From positions 1 to 10,294 of the forward strand of contig JAJYWG010000152.1 in the NCBI GenBank assembly GCA_021791615.1: a stretch of DNA of 10,294 nt, given 5' to 3'. The notes beneath the pieces were generated by a model. The model worked only from the letters and a program-made list of their open reading frames with translations, was not told the DNA's origin and did not search any database. This document shows, in pieces, positions 1 through 6,364 of the stretch (the first letter of the stretch is position 1; each line of letters opens with the position of its first letter). The position numbers and the translations under genes are program-made. The stretch comes from Actinomycetes bacterium. Lineage in GTDB: Bacteria > Actinomycetota > Acidimicrobiia > Acidimicrobiales > RAAP-2.

Positions 1-1
1 C

Positions 2-1138
2 GTGATCGCGGCGGTGTTCAAGGAGACCCACAACCGGATGCTCTCGGGCTACCTGCTCCGAGACGTCGTCAACAAGGTCAACGAGGTCAACTTCACCTCG
101 AGCGACGACATCCACACGATGGCCCATCTCTACGAATCGATGCTCCGTGAGATGCGCGACGCCGCCGGTGACTCCGGCGAGTTCTACACGCCGAGGCCCG
201 TCATCCGGTTCATGGTGCAGCAGGTCGATCCGCACCTCGGCGAGACGGTGCTCGACCCGGCCTGCGGGACCGGGGGCTTCCTCGTCGAGGCGCTTGGGCA
301 CATGCAGCCCGAGGTCAGCAGCGTCGAGGAACTGCGCGCCCTCGACGGCGACATCCGGGGAGTCGAGAAGAAGCCGCTCCCGTACCTGCTCGGCATGATG
401 AACCTGCTGCTCCACGAGGTCCAGCAACCCCACATCATCCGTGACAACGCGCTCGCTCGCCCCGTGACCGACATCCGCAACGCCGACCGGGTCGACGTGG
501 TGCTCACCAACCCGCCGTTCGGCGGGGAGGAGGAGAAGGGCATCCAAGCGAACTTCCCCGAGGCCACCCGCACGGCGGAGACGGCGTGGCTCTTCCTCCA
601 GCTGGTTCAGCGCATCCTCCGACCGGGCGGTCGGTGCGGCATCGTCGTGCCGAACGGGGTGCTCTTCGGCGACGGGGTCGGGGCCCGTATCAAGGAGCGT
701 CTCCTGGACGACTGCAACCTGCACACGATCGTCCGCCTCCCACCGGGAGTCTTCGCTCCATACACCAGCATCCCGGCCAACTTGCTCTTCTTCGAGAAGA
801 CCGGGCGGACCAAGGAGATCTGGTATTACGAGCTGCCCTTGCCGGAGGGTAGGAAGAACTACACGAAGACGAAGCCGCTGCGCTTCGAGGAGTTCGCCGA
901 CTGCCAGACGTGGTGGGGCGGACCAGCTCGGAAAGGCCGGAAGGAGACCGAGCAGGCTTGGCGCGTGCCCATCGGCGAGATCGAGGCCAACGGGTTCAAT
1001 CTCGATCTTCGCAATCCGAACCGCCCAGACGACCTCGCTCACCGCCCCCCGCAGGAGCTCGTGGCGGAACTGCTCAAGACGGAGGAGGAGATCCTCAGCC
1101 TTCTCCACGAGATCGAGTCTGAACTGGCGAAGGGATGA
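2..1138 (+). CDS. hsdM: Type I restriction-modification DNA methyltransferase subunit (HsdM), 5' partial
   Basis: This is the modification subunit of a type I restriction-modification system. It transfers methyl groups from S-adenosylmethionine to adenine in the DNA site chosen by HsdS. The visible 378 residues carry the family's signatures in order: GEFYTPRP (about 59-66), the AdoMet-binding motif DPACGTGGF (85-93), and the catalytic motif NPPFGG (170-175), which is the NPPF form of N6-adenine methylases. A GIVVPNGVLF segment follows (about 213-222). HsdM proteins are usually about 500 residues with a helical N-terminal domain; that domain is largely missing because the gene enters from the left edge, so the GTG at base 2 is not a trustworthy start. 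The stop overlaps the hsdS start by 4 bp (ATGA), implying one operon and coupled translation. The matching hsdR endonuclease gene is not in the window. Confidence 0.95.
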   Translation: MIAAVFKETHNRMLSGYLLRDVVNKVNEVNFTSSDDIHTMAHLYESMLREMRDAAGDSGEFYTPRPVIRFMVQQVDPHLGETVLDPACGTGGFLVEALGHMQPEVSSVEELRALDGDIRGVEKKPLPYLLGMMNLLLHEVQQPHIIRDNALARPVTDIRNADRVDVVLTNPPFGGEEEKGIQANFPEATRTAETAWLFLQLVQRILRPGGRCGIVVPNGVLFGDGVGARIKERLLDDCNLHTIVRLPPGVFAPYTSIPANLLFFEKTGRTKEIWYYELPLPEGRKNYTKTKPLRFEEFADCQTWWGGPARKGRKETEQAWRVPIGEIEANGFNLDLRNPNRPDDLAHRPPQELVAELLKTEEEILSLLHEIESELAKG

Positions 1139-2310
1139 AAAGCCGCTACCCGCTCCGGCCGCTCGGGGACGTGCTGACGCTCGACCTCGACCAAGTGCCC
1201 GTCGAGCCATCGTGCTCCTACGACATTGCTGGCGTCTATAGCTTCGGCCGCGGCCTCTTTGCACGAGGACCGTTGCCGGGAAGTGATACGAGCTACCACG
1301 TACTGAACCGCCTACATGCGGGAGCGCTTGTTCTTAGCCGTCTCAAGGCATTCGAAGGCGCGGTGGCAGTGGTTCCGGAAAGCTTAGACGGACACTTTCT
1401 CTCGCAGGAATTCCCAACGTTTTCGTCCGTTTCGGATGAGGTGGATCCGACCTACCTTGGGTACCTATGCAGGTGGCCGACCTTCTGGGAAGCACTCGCA
1501 GGGACGTCCAAAGGAGTGGGAGCGCGCCGTGAGCGGGTGCACGCCGAGGCCCTCTTGGCGATGGAAGTACCGCTACCCGACCTCAATGAACAGCACCGGG
1601 TCGCACAGCGAATCGCCGCCCTCCTGCAGAACGACAACATCGTGGGTCGGCTGTACGCGGCATCCGAGCCCTACCCACAAGCCATATTGCATGCCGCCCG
1701 CAGTGACATGGCGAGCCCCGATGGCTTGAAAGCCAGCAAGGATCGCTCTTCAACGTGTAAGGAAGCTCGTCTTGGCGAGGTTGCCGAGTTCGTGAACGGT
1801 ACGAGTTACGACGCGTCCCAGCTTAGCGATAACGGGCTGCCTATTATCCGTATCAGTAATATATCTGATCCGGCCTCGGAGTTCCTGACTACCACCCAAG
1901 AATTTGACGGGCGCTTTATGATTCAGGCAGGCGACCTACTCGTGTCTTGGTCAGCCTCATTCAAATCGATAATGTGGCCGGGTCCAATTGGCGTCCTCAA
2001 CCAGCACATCTTCCGTGTAACGGAAATAGGAGGCAATAATCGTAGGTTCATTCGGCATCTAATCGAGGCTATATTTCGTAGCATGCGGGCACAAGCCGTC
2101 GGAATAGGAATGATGCATCTCAGGCGTAATGCCTTTCTTGATTATCCAGTTCTTATACCAGATCCGCATACTCAGCGGAGCATCGCGGCTCGGCTAGATC
2201 GAATTGAGGAATGGGTCGCAGAGATCGAAAAGAAGCGACATCGCGCTGAAACGCTCGTATCGGCACTAAGGATATCGGTGCTCAATTACGCGTTCGAAGG
2301 CCTGCTGTGA
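1135..2310 (+). CDS. hsdS: Type I restriction-modification specificity subunit (HsdS)
   Basis: This is the DNA-recognition subunit of the type I R-M complex. Its two target-recognition domains each read one half of a bipartite site. The 391 residues fit the family length. TRD1 spans about residues 1-150 and ends in a conserved spacer (LNEQHRVAQRIAALL, 150-164). TRD2 runs from about 212 (RLGEVAEFVNGTSY) to 345, followed by a second spacer helix (HTQRSIAARLDRIEEWVAEI) and a typical end, NYAFEGLL. The ATG lies inside the hsdM stop (ATGA), so translation is probably coupled to hsdM. Composition changes within the gene: the second half uses seven ATA isoleucine codons and many A/T third positions, while the first half is GC-rich. 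That mosaic suggests recombinational replacement of TRD2. The 3' end runs 29 bp into the end of the convergent radC gene. Confidence 0.93.
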   Translation: MKSRYPLRPLGDVLTLDLDQVPVEPSCSYDIAGVYSFGRGLFARGPLPGSDTSYHVLNRLHAGALVLSRLKAFEGAVAVVPESLDGHFLSQEFPTFSSVSDEVDPTYLGYLCRWPTFWEALAGTSKGVGARRERVHAEALLAMEVPLPDLNEQHRVAQRIAALLQNDNIVGRLYAASEPYPQAILHAARSDMASPDGLKASKDRSSTCKEARLGEVAEFVNGTSYDASQLSDNGLPIIRISNISDPASEFLTTTQEFDGRFMIQAGDLLVSWSASFKSIMWPGPIGVLNQHIFRVTEIGGNNRRFIRHLIEAIFRSMRAQAVGIGMMHLRRNAFLDYPVLIPDPHTQRSIAARLDRIEEWVAEIEKKRHRAETLVSALRISVLNYAFEGLL

Positions 2311-2971
2311 GAGCTATACGCTCCCAGTGATCACCGGCGACGACGATATGATCGAGAAAGCGGAGACCGACGACTTTGGCTGCGGCGGCGAGGGCGCGCG
2401 TGGCAAGCACATCAGCTTCGCTGGGAGTTGGATCTCCTGAAGGGTGGTTGTGAGCGACAGCGAAGGCGCGGCCATCGTGCCGAAGAACGCAGTTGAGGAC
2501 CTCCCGTACCGGAAGCGCCGAGCGGTCGATGGAGCCCTCTGCCACTGCTTCCGTCCTTCGAAGATGGTTGCCGGCATCGCAGACGAGCACCAGGACGTGC
2601 TCGCGGCGCCGTCCGGCCAGTTCCAGCCGGCTAGCCGTGAACACGTCGTGCGGGCCCTGAAGTTGGACATCCACGGTCCCCTCGTTGGCCACGAGACGAC
2701 CCAACCGAAACGCAGCGACCAGTGCCGTGGCCTTCGCGTCCCCGACCCCCTGGCGCCGTGCCAGCTCTTCAGGTCTCGCGGCAGCGAGGCGAGCAAGGCC
2801 GCCATACTCGGCGAGGAGCGCCGCGGCCAGGCCGAGGGCACTCTCACCCCGGCTCCCGTGTCGGAGCACCAGGGCAAGGAGTTCTCGTTCCGACAACGCC
2901 TCCGCTCCGTGGGCAAGCAGCCGTTCACGCGGCCGTTCATGGATCGGCAGTTCTGCCATCAAGACAGCCAT
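2282..2971 (-). CDS. radC: RadC-family JAB/MPN+ domain protein (UPF0758)
   Basis: This is a complete 229-residue RadC-like protein. An N-terminal helix-hairpin-helix region (about 25-95, including LSERELLALVLRHG and GVGDAKATAL) precedes a JAB/MPN+ metalloprotease-fold domain. The zinc-binding signature H-x-H-x7-S-x2-D is intact: HNHPSGDPTPSEAD, with H174, H176, S184 and D187, and E124 is a possible catalytic glutamate. RadC proteins were once linked to recombinational repair, but their true role is unsettled; shorter relatives are common in mobile and defence loci. I chose the ATG at 2971 over an upstream extension to 3094 because a near-perfect Shine-Dalgarno, AAAGGAGGTGA, lies just before it and the extension does not resemble the family. 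The gene is convergent with hsdS and overlaps its last 29 bp, so the two 3' ends are mutually antisense. The Shine-Dalgarno sits in a small hairpin. Confidence 0.93.
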   Translation of the reverse strand: MAVLMAELPIHERPRERLLAHGAEALSERELLALVLRHGSRGESALGLAAALLAEYGGLARLAAARPEELARRQGVGDAKATALVAAFRLGRLVANEGTVDVQLQGPHDVFTASRLELAGRRREHVLVLVCDAGNHLRRTEAVAEGSIDRSALPVREVLNCVLRHDGRAFAVAHNHPSGDPTPSEADVLATRALAAAAKVVGLRFLDHIVVAGDHWERIALTAGLRTRN

Positions 2972-2976
2972 GGTCA

Positions 2977-2989
2977 CCTCCTTTGGAGG
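2977..2989 (-). promoter_or_regulatory. Hairpin that can mask the radC ribosome-binding site
   Basis: On the minus strand the sequence CCTCC-AAA-GGAGG forms a perfect 5-bp stem with a 3-base loop. Its 3' arm is the GGAGG core of the radC Shine-Dalgarno, five bases before the ATG. The stem is seen directly; that it tunes radC translation is inference, since a short stem can arise by chance. Confidence 0.4.
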
Positions 2990-3036
2990 AGATGCTACGG
3001 ACGACCTGTGACGCAGGAAGGTTCGGGCACCCGGAG

Positions 3037-3056
3037 GGCCACGACTCTCGGTGGCC
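3037..3056. repeat. Inverted repeat in the divergent radC / DUF5343 intergenic region
   Basis: GGCCAC and GTGGCC are exact 6-bp inverted arms separated by 8 bases, in the 156-bp gap between the divergent radC and DUF5343-like genes. It could be an operator or a hairpin. No function is shown by sequence alone. Confidence 0.3.
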
Positions 3057-3081
3057 GGGAGGAGCGGCGAGCAGGACCGAC

Positions 3082-3094
3082 GTGATAATCTCAC
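3082..3094 (+). promoter_or_regulatory. Possible promoter -10 (GATAAT) within an imperfect palindrome upstream of the DUF5343-like gene
   Basis: GATAAT at 3083-3088 resembles a sigma-70-type -10 hexamer and stands out in GC-rich surroundings. It lies about 40 bases before the DUF5343 ATG and 25 bases before its Shine-Dalgarno. It is embedded in GTGATAATCTCAC, an imperfect palindrome with GTGA/TCAC ends that could bind a regulator. No convincing -35 box was found. Confidence 0.3.
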
Positions 3095-3127
3095 AGGTGT
3101 AGTTTGCGAGCCGGAGGCTCATACGGT

Positions 3128-3802
3128 ATGGCGTCAAACGGATACCCAAAGATCCCGATCAAGGCATGGACCACCCTCCGGTCGCGGGCGGCCTCAGCGC
3201 CGTCTACGAAGTTCACGCCTTCGGTGGTTGCTGCCTTGATGGGGATGTCGAGCCCCAAAAGCGCGGCCAACAACACCGTCTCTCCCATGCGTCGTGTCGG
3301 TCTGATCGACGACGAGGGTGCTCTGACGCCACGGGGGAACAAGTGGCGCGTCGACGCGTCCTACGCCGATGCATGTCAGGAGATCCTCGATGACGTGTAT
3401 CCCTCCGACCTGGTACCGCTGACGGACGACTCAGGGACGCCGGATGCTCAGAAGGTGCGAACTTGGTTCGATCACAAGGGTTTCGGCGAGTCGAACGCTC
3501 GCCAGATGGCCTCGACGTATCTGATGATCGCCAAGAAGTCGCCGCCAATGACTACCGGCCCTGAAGCGGCGAATTCGTCGACGCGGGGCGCGTCACCTAG
3601 CAGGACGCGCCAGCCACGCATGTCGAGGCATTCGGGAGAACCCGCTGCGTCGGGAACAGAACCGGAAACCGCCGCGGCTCGATCAATGGGCAGCAGTCCA
3701 AACGTGCACCTCGACATCCAGATCCACATACCTGCTGCCGCCTCGCCCGAGCAGATAGATCATATCTTCGAGAGCATGGCGAGGCACCTCTACAGGCAGT
3801 GA
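3128..3802 (+). CDS. DUF5343-like protein, first gene of a coupled pair with a TIGR02391-type protein
   Basis: The 224-residue product looks like the DUF5343 family, whose function is not established. The N-terminal part (about 8-140) contains PKIPIKAWTTLRSR, a winged-helix-like stretch around VVAALMG...MRRVGLIDDEGALTPRGNKWR, and the family-like segment RTWFDHKGFGESNARQMASTYLMI (111-134). A disordered Ser/Thr/Pro/Arg-rich linker follows (about 140-190). The C-terminal tail, VHLDIQIHIPAAASPEQIDH (193-212), resembles tails I recall in similar proteins. I chose ATG 3128 over the upstream TTG at 3104 because GGAGG at 3113-3117 precedes it with 10-base spacing. The stop overlaps the next gene's GTG start (GTGA). 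The winged-helix features suggest DNA contact or regulation, but that is inference. The neighbouring R-M genes suggest a role in phage defence. Confidence 0.72.
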   Translation: MASNGYPKIPIKAWTTLRSRAASAPSTKFTPSVVAALMGMSSPKSAANNTVSPMRRVGLIDDEGALTPRGNKWRVDASYADACQEILDDVYPSDLVPLTDDSGTPDAQKVRTWFDHKGFGESNARQMASTYLMIAKKSPPMTTGPEAANSSTRGASPSRTRQPRMSRHSGEPAASGTEPETAAARSMGSSPNVHLDIQIHIPAAASPEQIDHIFESMARHLYRQ

Positions 3803-4347
3803 GTTCCCTGGCCAGTGGTAGGGAGTATGCCAAGGTTGGCCGCCGCCTCGCGAACGATCTGGCAGAGTTCGCCCAGCCGGTGTCGCCGCCGCACAGCGAC
3901 TCGTCAGCCGACGTGCTATCTCCTGAGGACAGCCTCTTGGCAGAGTACGATCGGCGAATCTCGGATCCAGACCTTCGAGAAGCGACTCGATCACGGTTCG
4001 TTTCGACGCACTACGCCGACGCGGTTGAAGCCGGCGTGAAGGCTCTCAACGAGTGCGTCCGAACTCGTACCGGCCGGCCCGAGGACGGTGACGCACTCAT
4101 GACCATTGCCTTCTCACCGAATGCTCCTCTGCTCCGGATCAACGCGGGGAGAACGAAGAGCGACGAGAGCGAGCAACGCGGCCACATGCACCTTTGTCAA
4201 GGTGTCGTGGGAGCATGGCGGAATCCACGAGCACATTCGATCGTGGACGATGTAGCACGAAGAGCCCTGATGATGCTTGAGACCATTGACGACCTTATGG
4301 CAACGACGAAGGATGCAACGAGAACGAGGAGACGGAAAAAGCCTTGA
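3799..4347 (+). CDS. TIGR02391/Ymh-family protein with a HEPN-like R-x4-H motif
   Basis: The 182-residue product resembles the TIGR02391 (Hypoth_Ymh) family. Family-like segments are FVSTHYADAVEAGVKALNEC (67-86), DALMTIAFSPNAPLLRIN (98-115) and QGVVGAWRNPRAHSIVDD (134-151), followed by a helix, ALMMLETIDDLM. RNPRAH (141-146) matches the R-x4-6-H motif of HEPN-type ribonucleases, many of which act in toxin-antitoxin and abortive-infection systems. The helical layout around it is consistent with that fold. An RNase function is inference. The GTG start at 3799 overlaps the upstream DUF5343-like stop by 4 bp, so the two are probably co-translated. The C-terminus is very basic (TRTRRRKKP), perhaps for nucleic-acid binding. 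The first 60 residues are not recognised and probably disordered. Confidence 0.78.
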   Translation: MSSLASGREYAKVGRRLANDLAEFAQPVSPPHSDSSADVLSPEDSLLAEYDRRISDPDLREATRSRFVSTHYADAVEAGVKALNECVRTRTGRPEDGDALMTIAFSPNAPLLRINAGRTKSDESEQRGHMHLCQGVVGAWRNPRAHSIVDDVARRALMMLETIDDLMATTKDATRTRRRKKP

Positions 4348-4382
4348 GAGAGCCTCCGTAACATCAGAGCATTACTCTCGGT

Positions 4383-4403
4383 TCACTCGGGTCTACCGGG
4401 TGA
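4383..4403 (+). terminator. Candidate hairpin terminator after the DUF5343/TIGR02391 pair
   Basis: TCACTCGG and CCGGGTGA form an 8-bp stem with one G-U pair and a GTCTA loop, starting 36 bases after the TIGR02391-type stop. There is no T-tract. Tail-less hairpins are reported as terminators in high-GC bacteria, but the assignment is tentative. Confidence 0.35.
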
Positions 4404-4772
4404 GCGCCAATTCCGTGCGCAACACCGCCGTGGGCGTCGAGTACGGATCCCCCCTCCGACACCACCAACCGGGAACGTTCCCCGGAATCGCCGCCCTTCG
4501 CTGACGCGCACACCCCCGAGGACGGCGCTGCCCCCAGTGGCGGCCCACCGGACACGACGAACGCCGCGATTGCGCCGGCTGGCGAGCCCCGGACGAGTCC
4601 GTCGGTGACCTACGCCACCCACATCCGAGTCAGCCACCGCGTGGCCCGGCTGCGGCCCGCCGTCCCCGACGAGCACCCGGCGATGCCCATCGCGCCCGCG
4701 CCCCTCCACGAGCACTCGCATACCCCGAGCGGCCCGGCCCCAGGCTCGGTCGTGCGCTTCGAGACCCGTTAG
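4402..4772 (+). pseudogene. Startless open reading frame with coding-like composition (gene fragment, unrecognised)
   Basis: One frame stays open from about 4402, just after a TGA, to a TAG at 4770-4772. It has strongly G/C-biased third positions, as expected of real coding sequence here. No ATG lies near the 5' end; the first plausible start is GTG 4605. The product is Pro/Ala-rich at first (...PPSDTTNRERSPESPP..., later GGPPDTTNAAIAPAGEP) and becomes more ordered near the end (THIRVSHRVARLRPAVPDEH, then PGSVVRFETR). I do not recognise the family. It could be the C-terminal remnant of a gene whose 5' part was lost, next to a truncated transposase that begins 25 bases downstream. It also contains the first copy of the GGGAACGTTCCC palindrome. 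Coding status is an inference from codon bias. Confidence 0.35.
4471..4482. repeat. Palindrome GGGAACGTTCCC, copy 1
   Basis: This is a perfect 12-bp palindrome. The 16-bp block CCGGGAACGTTCCCCG around it recurs exactly at 5939-5954. The longer segment 4458-4480 matches 7070-7092 at 21 of 23 bases. See the finding on this family of sites. Confidence 0.6.
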
Positions 4773-4796
4773 AACTGCGAGGTAACTATCCGCGAT

Positions 4797-5309
4797 TTGG
4801 CCAGCGTGTCGAGGTCGTCTTGGTGTGTGGAGCTGAGCGAGGAAGGCCTGGAGTCCTTCTTCTCGTTCATGAAGCCGCTCCTCGACGAGCGCCAGCGGCG
4901 GTTGATGGCCGGTGCGATGGCACGAGCGCTCGGACGCGGTGGCCAAAGAGCGGTCGTCGCTGCGTCGAAGATGAGCTCACGCACGGTGCTCGACGGGACG
5001 AAGGAGGTGGACGCCGGGGCGGGACCATCCGATCGGGTGCGCCGTGAAGGTGGTGGACGGCCCCGGCTCATCGACACCGACCCGAACCTCCTCTCCAACC
5101 TCGACGACCTGGTCTCCCCAGAGGCCCGCGGCGACCCCACGTCGACGTTGCGCTGGACGCTCAAGTCCACCCGCCAGCTGGCCAAGGCATTGACCGACAT
5201 GGGCCTTCAGGTCTCCTCGTGGACCGTCGGCCAGCTCCTCCACCAGATGGGCTACTCCCTCCAGTCAACGGCCAAGCAGGTAGCGAGCGAGCCTCATACC
5301 GCCAAGTAG
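4797..5309 (+). pseudogene. ISAzo13-type transposase, truncated after the N-terminal region
   Basis: The 170-residue frame matches the N-terminal part of ISAzo13-family transposases as I know them: LDERQRRLMAGAMARALGRG (about 30-49), an HTH-like KMSSRTVLDGTKEV, GGGRPRLIDTDPNLLSNLDD (85-104), then RGDPTSTLRWTLKSTRQLAK and SSWTVGQLLHQMGYSLQS. Intact members run to roughly 400 residues or more with a DDE catalytic domain. Here the frame ends in an unrelated tail (TAKQVASEPHTAK), with the whole catalytic part absent, so it cannot transpose. The TTG at 4797 is only a formal start; ATG 4869, just before PLLDERQ, is an alternative. I found no clear terminal inverted repeats. A broken gene of another family begins 85 bases downstream, which suggests a deletion joined two fragments. 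Confidence 0.8.
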
Positions 5310-5394
5310 TCCCCGCGCGCTGAGGGCGCCCCGCTGGGCGACCCCGGTGCATCGGTCATGGCGTCCTTGGTTGCTCAAGACCAGGGAGGTGGCC

Positions 5395-5931
5395 ATGACC
5401 GACTACGCGACCCTACTGCGGCACCACGTATCGCTGACCTGCCGCTGCGTCGACCGGTTCTTCCTCCAGGCGTATGTCCCGCAGCTCCAATCGGTGGGGC
5501 AGGTCTGCCGCTTCTTACGCTGGGAGCGCCAGTTCCCGATCCCCTCGTCGGCGACCTTCGGCACGATCGGCGACGCCTACGTGAAGGACATCCACCGCTT
5601 CGCCGAGGCCAACGGGGTTCCCGTCGTGCACTTCAAGAAGGGCGAGTCCAAAGGGGCGCTCGCCCGCCCCCTGATCGACGCGGCGGCGGCCGAAGGCGGC
5701 GACGCCAAGGTGGTGCTCATCGGGATCGCCCAGGAGAAGGCGTCGGTCTGGCGATCGTGGCCGACCAAGGGCAAGGAAAAGTTCCGCCACCCGCACATGG
5801 AGTGGTGGCGCCAGATGGCCTTCGTGAACCACTTCTACATCTACCAGTGGGACCCGGACTTCGGACCGGCATTCTGGAAGACCGGGGGTGCTTCATACGG
5901 GCCGGTCCTACGCCGACGACCTATCCGATGA
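5395..5931 (+). pseudogene. N-terminal fragment of a conserved actinobacterial protein of unknown function
   Basis: The frame begins MTDYATLLRHHVSLTCRCVD and continues with FFLQAYVPQLQSVGQVCRFL, a GDAYVKDIHRFAEANGVPVV segment, then GIAQEKASVWRSWPTKGKEK and DPDFGPAFWKT. I recall a recurrent uncharacterised family of roughly 450-500 residues in actinobacterial genomes with this N-terminal sequence. Here only about 165 residues match before an unrelated end (GGASYGPVLRRRPIR), so the gene appears broken near 5882. The ATG at 5395 is preferred over upstream starts because GGGAGGT (5384-5390) lies five bases before it. The product could be exported as a short peptide, but that is unlikely: there is no signal peptide. 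Function is unknown. Its conservation and recurrence would fit a passenger of mobile DNA, which is inference from memory, not from a search. Confidence 0.6.
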
Positions 5932-6192
5932 CTGGTTGCCGGGAACGTTCCCCGAAGTGCGCGCCCCCGATCTGACTTCCGGCTGACCAAGCCGAAGGGG
6001 TCGAGGACGGCCCCGAGGACCGCCGGGTGGCTGCCCGACGCCAAGGGGCGTTTCGTCGTGCGCGGTGCGGCGGTCGTGACCGTGCCGACCGGTACTCGAG
6101 GCGCAGATGCTGCTCGAGCGCTGGAAGCCGCCGGGCTCTGGCAGTCGCGATCTGCGATCAGCGGAATTCGCGCTGGTGACCTGATCCAGTAG
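5932..6192 (+). pseudogene. Startless open frame continuing in phase after the 5931 stop (unrecognised fragment)
   Basis: After the TGA at 5929-5931 the same frame stays open for 86 codons to TAG 6190-6192. The translation becomes protein-like: GWLPDAKGRFVVRGAAVVTV, then ADAARALEAAGLW and SRSAISGIRAGDLIQ. Codons are G/C-biased. No start codon with a ribosome-binding site is visible. I do not recognise the family, and it does not look like the continuation of the upstream protein, so it is probably another joined fragment. A non-coding origin is possible because long open frames are common at this GC content. Confidence 0.3.
5941..5952. repeat. Palindrome GGGAACGTTCCC, copy 2
   Basis: This perfect 12-bp palindrome is identical to the one at 4471 and shares 16 bp with it. 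It sits about 60 bases after the point where the 5395 gene loses homology, so it may mark a junction. Confidence 0.6.
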
Positions 6193-6281
6193 CGCTCCTC
6201 CACGGGCATCCACCACTGGCCGTGGCGGCCCCTCGAGCCTCGGAAGCGTCACGCAACCGTGAACCCGGAGGGACCACCGCC

Positions 6282-6355
6282 ATGTCGACCCCAAAGGAGT
6301 ACGTGCAACGAGTGCTGGAGCTGAAGCACCAGGCCGTGACGGGGGTAAGCGGTAA
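6282..6355 (+). other. Ribosome-binding site and ATG opening a short peptide that may be the antitoxin's true N-terminus
   Basis: GGAGGG (6267-6272) precedes ATG 6282 by 9 bases and opens MSTPKEYVQRVLELKHQAVTG. The frame then runs on to 6596, but from about 6356 it is only a shadow of the antitoxin and toxin frames. In the antitoxin frame a TAA at 6353-6355 blocks any upstream start. Adding one base near 6357 would fuse this peptide smoothly to the antitoxin frame, giving an antitoxin of roughly 88 residues. It may therefore be the frameshifted N-terminus of that gene. That is inference; an independent short peptide or a chance start is also possible. Confidence 0.35.
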
Positions 6356-6364
6356 CATCCGGAC

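Noticed and set aside
2444..3102. Several plus-strand frames opposite radC
   Set aside because: They are antisense shadows of an intact RadC with a conserved metal-binding motif.
4471..4482. GGGAACGTTCCC as a LexA (SOS) box
   Set aside because: Gram-positive LexA boxes have GAAC-N4-GTTC. Here GAAC and GTTC abut with no 4-base spacer.
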